Assembly: GCF_021353265.1 (NCBI RefSeq)
Contig: NZ_JAJTWU010000008.1
Coordinates: 1-64,000 of the forward strand
From: Pelomonas cellulosilytica
Lineage (GTDB): Bacteria; Pseudomonadota; Gammaproteobacteria; Burkholderiales; Burkholderiaceae_C
Reading direction: 5' to 3'
DNA: 64,000 nt
Positions within the stretch are counted from its first letter, which is position 1. Each line of letters starts with the position of its first letter. The translations under genes and the position numbers were made by a program. Positions 11,501-19,556 of the stretch are shown here, piece by piece. The notes below the pieces were generated by a model. That model saw only the letters and a program-made list of their open reading frames with translations, searched no databases and was not told the DNA's origin.

Positions 11501-14500
11501 TCTTCGACTCAGGTGTGATCTGGCGTCCGGAGCACGTAGAAAGTCGGCGCACCTTCGGCTCCGAAGGCAACGATGTGGAAGTCGGCACGGCTGCCAGCGA
11601 CTGTATTGACACCGGTGCCGGCAACGACGACGTTATGGGTTGGGGTGGCAACGACACCATTATCGGCGGCCTCGGTGATGATCGGCTGTCGGGCGACGCG
11701 GGCAGCGACCGCTTCGTGTTCGCAGGCAACTTCGGCAGCGACGTGATCAACGACGGTGTCTACCGGTACGGCGCAGTCAATTCGGCCGGCGACGTAGAGA
11801 CGATCATTTTAGACCGAGGGTCCCAGGGCGTGACGCTCCGTCAGGGCGGCTATGGCAATTTGAGCCTGATGATTCTGATGAACGATTCAAGTGATCGAAT
11901 CGAAGTGTCGGGCTTTTTGGATCAGGATCGCCACGACTCGATCCGCATCGAATTCGCCGACGGGGTGGTGTGGGCCGGCGACCAGATCTTGCAGCGCCTG
12001 CAAGGCACCGTGGACGGTTCTAGCGCGCCAATCATCGGCACCTCGGGCGCAGACGTACTGCTCGGCGATGCTGCGGACAACCTGCTCCGAGGCGGGCAGG
12101 GCAACGACCGCTTGGACGGCGGCGCTGGCATTGATAGCCTGAATGGCGGAAGCGGGAACGACACCTACCTGTTTGGATTTGGATCGGGTCGTGACACGAT
12201 CCGGGAGACCGACGAGGGTGTCGACGATCTCGGCGTGGACACCATCATCTTCGGGCCCGGCGTACGTCCGCAGGACATCCTGCGCAGGGACACAGCCCAG
12301 GGCATCGAGTTCGTCTTTGCAAACGGTGTCGATCAGCTGAACGTGGACCAGACCGTGCTCAACGGTCGCATCGAACGCGCCGTCTTCGAGGACGGCACTG
12401 TCTGGAACCTGGTGGCCAACCCGGCCGGCGCGCGGACTGGGACCGCAGCCAGCGATGCGATGTGGGGTAGCTTTTATGACGACCTGTTCAATGGCGGCGA
12501 CGGCAACGACACGCTCGACGGCGGGATCGGAAACGATGTATTGAGTGGCGGCGGAGGCGCCGACGTCTTGCACGCGGGGGGAGGAAGAGACGTCCTAGAC
12601 GGGGGCGTCGGCGACGACTCCCTCTTCGGCACGGATGGCACGACCTTTGTGTTCGACCTCGACTATGGCTTCGACCAGATCTTCTCGGCCAAGTCGGGCA
12701 ACGTACGCTTTGGTGCCGGAATCCGCTCGGAAGACCTGAGCTTCAGCATGGCCGATGGCGGGTGTTTGCTTATAGGAATCCCTGGTACCCGGGACGCGCT
12801 GAAAGTATATGGATGGCTGGACGTGAATAGCGGCGCGACTTCGATCAACCGGTTCGAATTCGCCGATGGCACCTTGTGGGGCGTTCAGGACATCTGGGAC
12901 CGCATGCCGACGCAGGGCCGTCAGGGGATGCCGGTGCTGTACGCGCGACCGGGCGGTGGCACTTTGAGCGGTTGGGAAGGTGCCGATGATTTGAGAGGTA
13001 GCACAGCAGCGGATCACCTGCTAGGTGGGGACGGCTGGGATCAGCTGTTTGGCGGCGATGGAGATGACACGCTGGAGGGTGGAGGAGGTTATGACACGCT
13101 CGACGGTGGGGCGGGCGACGACACATATGTGTTCAACGACCGGAACTTCGGACGCGACACGATCACGAGCGGGCTGAGAGACTTGCGCAATGAAAGGAAC
13201 CGGATCGTTTTTGGGCCGGGCATCCGGCCCGCGGAAGTTTCCGTCATTGGCGATAACCCCTTCCTGCCGACCAGCATGACTCGCAACCTGTACCTGGCGG
13301 TGATCGGAACGAGCAGTTCGATCAAGATCAGCGACTGGTTCGACCCCGAGCGTTGCCCGGTGCAGTCGGTAGAGTTCGCTGACGGCACCGTTTGGAGCCG
13401 GGAGGACATGCTGGAGCGCTACTACAGTCTCGAGCGCGGCGGACGGATGGGCGGCACTGATCGCAACGACCATCTAGTCGGTGACGGTTCCGACGACGAG
13501 ATCGACGGCGGCGTTGGCAACGACACGCTCAAAGGCATGTGGGGCGACGACCGGCTCTATGGCGACGAGGGCGACGACGTGCTGGACGGTGGCCGCGGCC
13601 AAGATCTGCTGAGCGGCGGACTAGGCGACGACACTTACGTCTTCGAGCGGGGATACGGCGTCGACACCATCATGGACGTCGACCGCGCAAATGGCAGCCA
13701 CGACCGGATCCTGCTTGGTGAGGGTATCTTGCCGGACTTGCTGCGCGTCACGCGCGACGATGCCTACTTGGTGCTCACCGTGCCCGACAGCGGTGACCAG
13801 CTGCGCATCCTGTGGTATCCGCAGGCGGGCTTTCGCATCGAGGAACTCCGCTTCTTTGACGGCACGGTCTGGGCGGCTGATGAACTGGAGGCGCGGGCGC
13901 TGGCGTACATTCGGCTGACCGGCACGTTGGGCGCGGACAGCATGTCGGGCAGTGCCCACGGCGAGCTGCTGTTCGGCCTGGACGGGAACGACGTGATATT
14001 CGGTCTTGGCGGTGAGGACACTTTGGACGGCGGCGCGGGCAATGACACGCTCGACGGTGGCAGCGGCGCGGATCGCCTGATTGGCGGTGATGGCGATGAC
14101 GTTTATCGCGTAGACGACGCCGGCGACGTGGTCGTCGAGGCGGCCGGTGGCGGTCGTGATCGCGTCGAGTCGACTCAGTCCGTCACGCTGTTTGACCATG
14201 TCGAGGAGGTGCAGCTGCTAGGACTGGCAGACAGCTATGCCATCGGCAACGCCGAGAACAACCTGCTGCGCGGCAACGCTGGCAACAACGTCCTGTCGGG
14301 CGGGCTCGGAGCCGACGTTTATTCGTTCGGCAGGGGCTGGGGCAACGACCGAATTGACGAGTTAGGTTACGGATTCGGTCTGGGGCCCGAGGACGACGGT
14401 GAGATCGACGAGATTCGATTCGATGGGGACATCTCGCCGGACGACCTCGACATCATGTTCGACCGCGCTACAGGCGGGCTGGCGATTGGTCTTAGGGGAT

Positions 14501-17256
14501 CGACGGACTGGCTCTCAGTGAGCGGCTTCATCGAGGGCGTCGGTACGGTGGAACGAATCCGCTTCGCCGACGACACGGTACTGGATCGAGAAGCTTTGAT
14601 GCAGAAGATCCGTACCCGGATTGGGACCGACACGGACGAAGTGTTTTACTCCCCCTACTTCGGCGGCATTCTTGACGGCCGCGGCGGGAACGACCAGCTA
14701 TACGGCGACGTAGGTAACGATCAGCTGTTCGGAGGCGATGGCTTCGACCAACTCTACGGCGGAGAAGGCGACGACCTGCTGGACGGCGGCGCGGACGGCG
14801 ACCTGATGATGGGCGGCTGGGGCGACGACGTCTACATCGTCGACCACGTTGACGATGCCGTGGTCGAGTATCAGAACGGTGGGGCCGACACGGTACGCTC
14901 GTCGGTGAGCTGGGCACTGAGCAACGACGTCGAACACCTGCAACTCACGGGTACAGCGGCCATCGATGGCACCGGCAATGGCCTGGCCAACACCCTCATC
15001 GGCAACGCGGCCACCAACATCCTCAACGGCGGTACCGGGAACGATACCCTGGATGGTGGCGGGGGCGCTGACACCATGATTGGCGGCGCGGGCGACGACA
15101 CGTTCATCGTAGACGACGCTGGCGATGTGGTCACAGAAGTGGCGAACGGAGGCACGGATCTAGTCAAGTCCCCGCTTAGTTGGACTCTGGGTGCTAACGT
15201 GGAGAACCTGACGCTCACTGGTTCTGCCGCCATCAACGGCGCGGGCAACACGTTGGCCAATAAGCTGACAGGCAATGCGGCGAACAACGTCCTTGACGGT
15301 GGCGCTGGTAGTGACACGCTGCTCGGTGGCTTGGGTGACGACATCTACATCATCGACTCCACGAGCGATGTGGTGACCGAGAACGCCGGTGAAGGCACGG
15401 ACACCATCCAGACTGCCATCACGCTGTCGTCGCTCGCCGCCAATGTCGAGAACTTGACGCTGACCGGTACAGGTTCGGTGAACGCGACGGGCAACACGCT
15501 CAACAACGTGCTGGCGGGTAACTCCGGTGCGAACCGCCTCAATGGCGGCGCGGGTGCCGACACCATGATCGGCGGTGCCGGCAACGATACCTACGTGGTG
15601 GACAACGCCGGCGACGTGATTACGGAGGTTGCCGGCGGCGGGACGGATGCCGTTGAAGCAAGCATTAGCTATACGCTGGCTGCTGAGGTTGAAAACCTGA
15701 CGCTCACCGGCACCACCGCCATCAATGGCACCGGCAATGCACTCGCCAACAGCCTGACCGGCAACAGCGCGGATAACCGCCTGGATGGCGGTGCCGGGGC
15801 AGACACCATGACGGGCGGTGCGGGCAACGACACCTACGTGATCGACAACGTCGGTGACAGCGTCGTCGAGGCGGCCAGCGCCGGCACCGACACGGTCGAA
15901 GCCAGCATCACTTACACACTGGGCACCAATGTCGAGAACCTGACGCTGACCGGCACGGCAGCCATCAACGGCACGGGCAATTCGGTGGCAAACAAGCTGA
16001 TCGGCAATAGCGGAGACAACGTGCTGAACGGCGGCGCAGGCAACGACACCATGCTGGGTGGCGCCGGCAACGACACATACGTCGTGGACGTGGCCACCGA
16101 TGTGGTCACCGAGAACGCCAACGAGGGCACGGACACCGTGCAAAGCGGTGTCACGTGGACCCTGGGCGCGAACCTGGAGAACCTGACACTCACCGGCACC
16201 ACAGCCATTAATGGCACAGGCAACACGTTGGACAACGTCCTCACGGGCAACAGCGCGGCCAACAACCTCAATGGCGGCGCTGGTAACGACACCCTTGACG
16301 GCGGTGCCGGCACTGACACTCTGGTGGGCGGCGCTGGCAATGACACCTATTTCGTGGACGTGGCGACCGACGTCATTACTGAAAACGCCAACGAAGGCAT
16401 CGACACCGTCAAGAGCGCCGTGACCTGGACGCTCAGCACCAACCTGGAGAACCTGACGCTCACCGGCACGACCGCCATCAATGGCACAGGCAACGCCAGC
16501 GACAACGTGCTCATCGGCAACAGCGCGAACAACACCCTCACGGGTGGGGCGGGCAATGACACGCTGGACGGTGGCGCGGGGACCGATTCGCTGATCGGTG
16601 GTACGGGTAACGACAGTTACTACGTCGATGCCAGCACCGACGTAGTCACCGAGAACGCCAACGAGGGCACCGACACGGTGTATGCCGGGGTCACCTGGAC
16701 CTTGGGGAACAACTTGGAGAACTTGACCCTGACGGGGACGGCAGCCCTCAATGGTACGGGTAACGCGCTGGACAACCTGCTGACTGGCAACGCCGGCAAC
16801 AACACGCTGACGGGCGGAGCCGGTAATGACACGCTGGATGGTGGCGCCGGAAACGACACCCTGAATGGCGGCCTGGGTGCGGACACCTATCTGTTCGGCC
16901 TGCGCTACGGCTCGGACCTCATCATCGATAGCGACTCCACCGCCAACGTCAAAGACGTCGTGAAGTTCGGCGCCGGTATCGCCCAGAGCGATATCCGGTT
17001 CACCCAGAGCGGCAACTCGCTGGTCGCCACCATCAAGAGCACGTCGGAGTCCTTGACGATCCAGGATTGGTACCTGAGTGCCAACAACAGGATCGAAGAG
17101 TTCCGCTTCAACGACGGCACGGTGTTGACCAGCGTGCAGGCCCAGGCGCTCGTCGGTGCGATGGCGGCCTTCAATCCGTCAGGGGCCGCAGTGGCGATGG
17201 TGCGCGAACCAATGGGGCAAGGTGTGGATCGGATCATGGCGTCCGCCATCGCCTGA
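8599..17256 (+). CDS. Giant FrpC-like RTX protein with self-processing module
   Basis: A 2885-residue, calcium-binding, type I-secreted protein. Residues 1-278 are a helical N-terminal domain. Residues about 280-455 match the FrpC-type self-processing module: an Asp280-Pro281 bond is followed at once by LILDLDGDGVE, then by EF-hand-like loops LDLNGDGRVNSGRELFG (about 325) and YDENGDGKVD (about 363) and by WQDKNLDGLSS (about 384). From residue 680 onward, blocks of GGxGxDxLx nonapeptides alternate with nine HCBP-type modules ending F-x-D-G-T-x-W (about 788, 968, 1118, 1264, 1421, 1593, 1753, 1989 and 2837). A tandem array of 81- or 90-residue units spans about 2112-2754. The uncleaved C-terminus should carry the secretion signal. 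AAGGAG precedes the start. No acyltransferase gene is present, so a toxin of the HlyA type is less likely than an adhesin or surface protein. Confidence 0.9.
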   Translation: MPKPLTLDQINDLKQLVQQGDVNTVIEVYRGLQELGYAYAGWAKGVAAADSVTGVSAMDYLAKSAFLGVSGEGGTVLTQTQIDRIRMDMSRAYLDQLAKIATDNNGLVNRDVNFAETRAFHEKVFVDNGLGIQNWTLDAPMELIRRTEGEAAVEVLWQKIRETEGTGIDAIYRSTMLAETVHSLRDHPDPAVREIANNWLNMNPGLHDLRQLEDAVLAFLRGASPVDSKPDFGHDKLNDSFGVPLDARSLEAYRQRRLARDAVLETLRKEIGANWRRRMDPLILDLDGDGVETVSLGAGVAFDHAGDGARERTGWVGADDGLLALDLNGDGRVNSGRELFGNYTWLDAQGSLASDGFQALARYDENGDGKVDMQDAIFGRLLLWQDKNLDGLSSADELSTLAERGVKSIHTAYETSNKVDGNDNERRQIGLYETTDGRLLQVHDVWFQRDVTETVSELPASALTAVDWLPNLAGMGNVVALHEVMVKDATLLSLVETYLAVTDVQQRRTLTLEIVLRWTGAHLKVDDVDTALDDRKLYALGELLGRNWTEGFFVGLSAAQVDTTFGKFADWVGQELDRHVTLRGGADVRLDTVVTATGLTVQLVGYEALRATDPRAALLQLVNAIRYRPEALSLGWDGISLLKQELARYGNDPAIIDYLAAIGVRTGALPISGGDGRQSIVLGTDGADVILNSTGLDLVVGGKGDDTITVGQGDRVFFGAGDGHDIVQLAGEGAIEIILRGGIKPEMVAASESPNGTNDLLLTLVSGDMLTIKDWFNGTAVRLGVVRFSDGTAWYGEEIFDRLHQPTGGNDTVRGSRRDEVLRGEAGNDVLLGAGGYDVLFGGAGQDTLYAGTGVNLLDGGEGNDVLLPDRGSRNVHIGGRGNDSMDTNDSADVYYFNRGDGQDTISDFDRVGSTVSDELIFGPGIAPEDLLVRRVNFDMVIRINGGDDMLTLRNWYSQPDYQIERIVFDSGVIWRPEHVESRRTFGSEGNDVEVGTAASDCIDTGAGNDDVMGWGGNDTIIGGLGDDRLSGDAGSDRFVFAGNFGSDVINDGVYRYGAVNSAGDVETIILDRGSQGVTLRQGGYGNLSLMILMNDSSDRIEVSGFLDQDRHDSIRIEFADGVVWAGDQILQRLQGTVDGSSAPIIGTSGADVLLGDAADNLLRGGQGNDRLDGGAGIDSLNGGSGNDTYLFGFGSGRDTIRETDEGVDDLGVDTIIFGPGVRPQDILRRDTAQGIEFVFANGVDQLNVDQTVLNGRIERAVFEDGTVWNLVANPAGARTGTAASDAMWGSFYDDLFNGGDGNDTLDGGIGNDVLSGGGGADVLHAGGGRDVLDGGVGDDSLFGTDGTTFVFDLDYGFDQIFSAKSGNVRFGAGIRSEDLSFSMADGGCLLIGIPGTRDALKVYGWLDVNSGATSINRFEFADGTLWGVQDIWDRMPTQGRQGMPVLYARPGGGTLSGWEGADDLRGSTAADHLLGGDGWDQLFGGDGDDTLEGGGGYDTLDGGAGDDTYVFNDRNFGRDTITSGLRDLRNERNRIVFGPGIRPAEVSVIGDNPFLPTSMTRNLYLAVIGTSSSIKISDWFDPERCPVQSVEFADGTVWSREDMLERYYSLERGGRMGGTDRNDHLVGDGSDDEIDGGVGNDTLKGMWGDDRLYGDEGDDVLDGGRGQDLLSGGLGDDTYVFERGYGVDTIMDVDRANGSHDRILLGEGILPDLLRVTRDDAYLVLTVPDSGDQLRILWYPQAGFRIEELRFFDGTVWAADELEARALAYIRLTGTLGADSMSGSAHGELLFGLDGNDVIFGLGGEDTLDGGAGNDTLDGGSGADRLIGGDGDDVYRVDDAGDVVVEAAGGGRDRVESTQSVTLFDHVEEVQLLGLADSYAIGNAENNLLRGNAGNNVLSGGLGADVYSFGRGWGNDRIDELGYGFGLGPEDDGEIDEIRFDGDISPDDLDIMFDRATGGLAIGLRGSTDWLSVSGFIEGVGTVERIRFADDTVLDREALMQKIRTRIGTDTDEVFYSPYFGGILDGRGGNDQLYGDVGNDQLFGGDGFDQLYGGEGDDLLDGGADGDLMMGGWGDDVYIVDHVDDAVVEYQNGGADTVRSSVSWALSNDVEHLQLTGTAAIDGTGNGLANTLIGNAATNILNGGTGNDTLDGGGGADTMIGGAGDDTFIVDDAGDVVTEVANGGTDLVKSPLSWTLGANVENLTLTGSAAINGAGNTLANKLTGNAANNVLDGGAGSDTLLGGLGDDIYIIDSTSDVVTENAGEGTDTIQTAITLSSLAANVENLTLTGTGSVNATGNTLNNVLAGNSGANRLNGGAGADTMIGGAGNDTYVVDNAGDVITEVAGGGTDAVEASISYTLAAEVENLTLTGTTAINGTGNALANSLTGNSADNRLDGGAGADTMTGGAGNDTYVIDNVGDSVVEAASAGTDTVEASITYTLGTNVENLTLTGTAAINGTGNSVANKLIGNSGDNVLNGGAGNDTMLGGAGNDTYVVDVATDVVTENANEGTDTVQSGVTWTLGANLENLTLTGTTAINGTGNTLDNVLTGNSAANNLNGGAGNDTLDGGAGTDTLVGGAGNDTYFVDVATDVITENANEGIDTVKSAVTWTLSTNLENLTLTGTTAINGTGNASDNVLIGNSANNTLTGGAGNDTLDGGAGTDSLIGGTGNDSYYVDASTDVVTENANEGTDTVYAGVTWTLGNNLENLTLTGTAALNGTGNALDNLLTGNAGNNTLTGGAGNDTLDGGAGNDTLNGGLGADTYLFGLRYGSDLIIDSDSTANVKDVVKFGAGIAQSDIRFTQSGNSLVATIKSTSESLTIQDWYLSANNRIEEFRFNDGTVLTSVQAQALVGAMAAFNPSGAAVAMVREPMGQGVDRIMASAIA
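14932..16860 (+). repeat. Tandem protein repeats of 81 or 90 codons inside the RTX gene
   Basis: Eight copies of the phrase (N)(V/L)EN-LTLTG start near 14932, 15202, 15448, 15691, 15934, 16177, 16447 and 16717. Successive distances are 270, 246, 243, 243, 243, 270 and 270 bp. Each unit has two or three RTX nonapeptides, a DTYVVD-x4-DVVTE segment and a beta segment with TGNxLxNxLTGN. The 270-bp units carry exactly one additional nine-residue RTX repeat. Confidence 0.85.
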
Positions 17257-18425
17257 TGACGACCTCGCCCGTTGAAACCTCGCAGCGGTCAACACCGCTG
17301 CATCGGTATCGGCGGTTGAACCAGGGCAATCCGGCGCCCTGGTTTCAGCAGCGCTATACCAGCAATCCGAATTTCGTCTTCGACACGGTCGCCGGCAGGT
17401 ACATCGTGCTGTGCTTCTTCGGCAGCGCGGGCGACGAGGTCGGCCGCACGGCGGTCAAGTTCGCCTTCCAGCATCGCGCGCTGTTCGATGATGCCCATAT
17501 CTCCTTCTTCGGGGTGAGCTTCGATGCGCGCGACGAGACCGAGCGCCGGGTCATGGTGTCGCTCCCCGGCATCCGCCATTCCGGGACACCGATGGGCGGG
17601 TTGGCAGGTTGTATGGAGCTCTGCCGCTGGAGGCCGAAGGCTCGGTCAAATCAGTGCGGTATCTGTGGGTGGTCCTGGACCCGGAGCTCAACGTCAAGGC
17701 CGTCGTCCCCATGCGGCCAGACGGCGGCGACCGGGTCGAACTGCTGGACCTGCTCGGCGCGCTGCCGCCGGTGCCTTTCTACGCGGGCGTCGACATGCAC
17801 GCGCCGGTCATCATCCTTCCCGACGTACTTGAGCAGGACTTGTGCCGACAGTTGATCCAAGCCTACGACCGTCACGGCGGCGAGGTTTCGGGCTTCATGC
17901 GCGAGGTCAACGGCAAAACCGTCGGTGTGTATGACGATGCCCACAAACGCCGGCGTGACTACCAGATCGATGATCCGCAACTCCAGCAGGCGCTGCAACG
18001 CTGTGTACAGGCGAGGGTGGCGCCAGCCATCCGCAAGGCCCATTGCTTCGAGGCTACCCGGATGGAGCGCTACATCGTCGGTTGCTAGACAGCGAGAACA
18101 GTGGGCATTTCCGCGCCCATCGGGACAACACGACGCGAGGCACGGCGCATCGCCGGTTTGCGCTGTCGGTCAATCTGAACAATGACTTCGACGGCGGAGA
18201 GCTGTGCTTCCCGGAGTACGCACCGCGCACGTACAAGATGCCCGCCGGGTCGGCCATCGTGTTTTCGGGCAGCCTGCTGCATTCCGTCTCGCCGGTGCGA
18301 CGTGGCCGCCGCTATGCATTCCTGCCGTTCCTCTATGACGACGCTGCGGCGGCACGCCGTTCCGGCGCAGTGAGGCGTTCAGTGTGCGGTTCATGTGCAG
18401 CGGATCCAAGCCAAGCGTCGTTTGA
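17256..18425 (+). pseudogene. Redoxin-like/2OG-Fe(II) oxygenase fusion, frameshifted
   Basis: The start ATG overlaps the RTX stop codon (TGATG). Reading across three frame changes gives a protein of about 390 residues. The N-terminal half is a thioredoxin/peroxiredoxin-like fold (IVLCFFGSAGDEVG) without the usual cysteine. The C-terminal half is a prolyl-4-hydroxylase-like dioxygenase with the iron motif H-R-D (near 18118-18126), a distal His (18280) in SLLHSVSPV and a following Arg. The frame changes are near 17580 (one base lost in HFRDTDG), near 18085 (a C lost, making a TAG after MERYIVGC) and near 18360, after FLYDD. The intact ancestor, coupled to the RTX gene, probably hydroxylated the exported protein. 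As read here it cannot make the full enzyme, unless the indels are assembly errors. Confidence 0.75.
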
Positions 18426-18522
18426 GGCATGGCCGCCATCGTGCCGCTCAGCTTTGCAGTTGAGCTGTGCTGTTCGCGAACACCCGAGCGAGGCGTCCTC
18501 CGTCTGTTCGCTGACGATCCAC

Positions 18523-19443
18523 TTATTCGCGCGCGAAGCGGTCCAAACCCTCGAGCAGCCGTGAGCGAAGGCGGGGCTCGTCAAGTCGATGGAGCCACCA
18601 CGCGAGAGCCCGACCTTCGCCGCCTCGCCAACCCAAGTACAGCGTATTCGGCTCGCGAGGTGCTGCGGTCTCGCAGGAGACAAGTTCGCCTCGGGCCAAC
18701 AGAGATGCAATCCGCGCCTCGGGTAGCCAGCCGACGCCCAAGCCGGCGCGCTGCGCTTCGATCTTTGCGGCCATGTTGGGCACGGCGAGCGTGGGTTGGC
18801 CCTCAGCGTGGCCGTAGGCTCGACCGTCGCCGTGGTGGGAGCTGTCAGCAACGACGATGGCCCGGTGCTCACGGAGTTGCTCCGCCGTGAGCGGGCCTCG
18901 AAGCTTCCCCAACGGGTGGCGCGGCGCGACGGCGTACACCCAGCTCATGGTGCCCATCTCGCGCCACTGCAGGCCTGCCAGTGGTGGCGGCTCGTTCGTG
19001 GCACCGATCACCAGGTCCGCTCGCCCCTCGGCCAAGGCTTCCCATGTGCCTCCCAGCACCTCGTGGGTGACGCGAAGCCTCACGCCGGATTCGAGCGCGT
19101 CGAAGTCACGGATGACGGGCAGCAGTGAGCTGAACTCGATGATCTCGTCGGTGACGATCCAGAGTCGGTCCTCCCAGCCCCGAGCCACCTGCGCGACCCG
19201 GCGGGTCAGCCGCTGCATGTCGTCTCGCAGGCGGACCGCTTCACGCACCAGCAGCGCGCCCGCGGTGGTGAGCTGCAGGCGGTAGCGGCGGCGATCAAAG
19301 AGCAGGGCGTCGAAGCGCCCCTCGATCTGCCGCAGCGTGTACGACACCGTGGACGGCGCCTTGCCGAGGTGCGCCGCAGCGCGCGACAGGCTGCCGCTGT
19401 CGCGGATGGCTTCCATCAACTGGATCTCGTCGTCGCTAAGCAT
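18523..19443 (-). CDS. LysR-family transcriptional regulator
   Basis: A 306-residue LTTR. The N-terminal winged helix-turn-helix (MLSDDEIQLMEAI, SLSRAAAHLGKAPSTVSYTL) occupies residues 1-60. The periplasmic-binding-protein-like effector domain follows from about 90 to 300 (WIVTDEIIEFSSLLPVI, ADLVIGATNEP). The chosen start has GAGG nine bases upstream, inside the palindrome at 19444-19460. An earlier in-frame start would add 25 residues without family similarity. It is divergent from the SDR gene at 19557, the usual arrangement of an LTTR with its target. Confidence 0.88.
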   Translation of the reverse strand: MLSDDEIQLMEAIRDSGSLSRAAAHLGKAPSTVSYTLRQIEGRFDALLFDRRRYRLQLTTAGALLVREAVRLRDDMQRLTRRVAQVARGWEDRLWIVTDEIIEFSSLLPVIRDFDALESGVRLRVTHEVLGGTWEALAEGRADLVIGATNEPPPLAGLQWREMGTMSWVYAVAPRHPLGKLRGPLTAEQLREHRAIVVADSSHHGDGRAYGHAEGQPTLAVPNMAAKIEAQRAGLGVGWLPEARIASLLARGELVSCETAAPREPNTLYLGWRGGEGRALAWWLHRLDEPRLRSRLLEGLDRFARE

Positions 19444-19460
19444 GTTCGAAAACCTCGAAC
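19444..19460. promoter_or_regulatory. Palindrome at the LysR start, probable autoregulatory operator
   Basis: GTTCGA-AAACC-TCGAAC is a perfect inverted repeat with 6-bp arms directly upstream of the LysR start codon. It contains the T-N11-A core typical of LysR-type binding sites (T at 19446, A at 19458). It overlaps the Shine-Dalgarno sequence of the regulator, so binding would block its own expression. Confidence 0.5.
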
Positions 19461-19556
19461 GGGTCGCCCAAGGGCGCCGGACGTCAAAAGTAGGTTGGGC
19501 GCCGAGTATCGAGTCCACGGCAGTACCGCCGCATCGACCGACTCGAAAGGATTCTC

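Noticed and set aside
15160-16143. 327-codon antisense frame in the RTX repeats
   Set aside because: Its repetitive product merely mirrors the repeats of the RTX gene on the other strand.
14932-16860. Regular repeats that could suggest a CRISPR array
   Set aside because: The periodicity (243/246/270 bp) is in-frame protein repetition with related, not unique, intervening sequence. No short palindromic repeats or cas genes are present.
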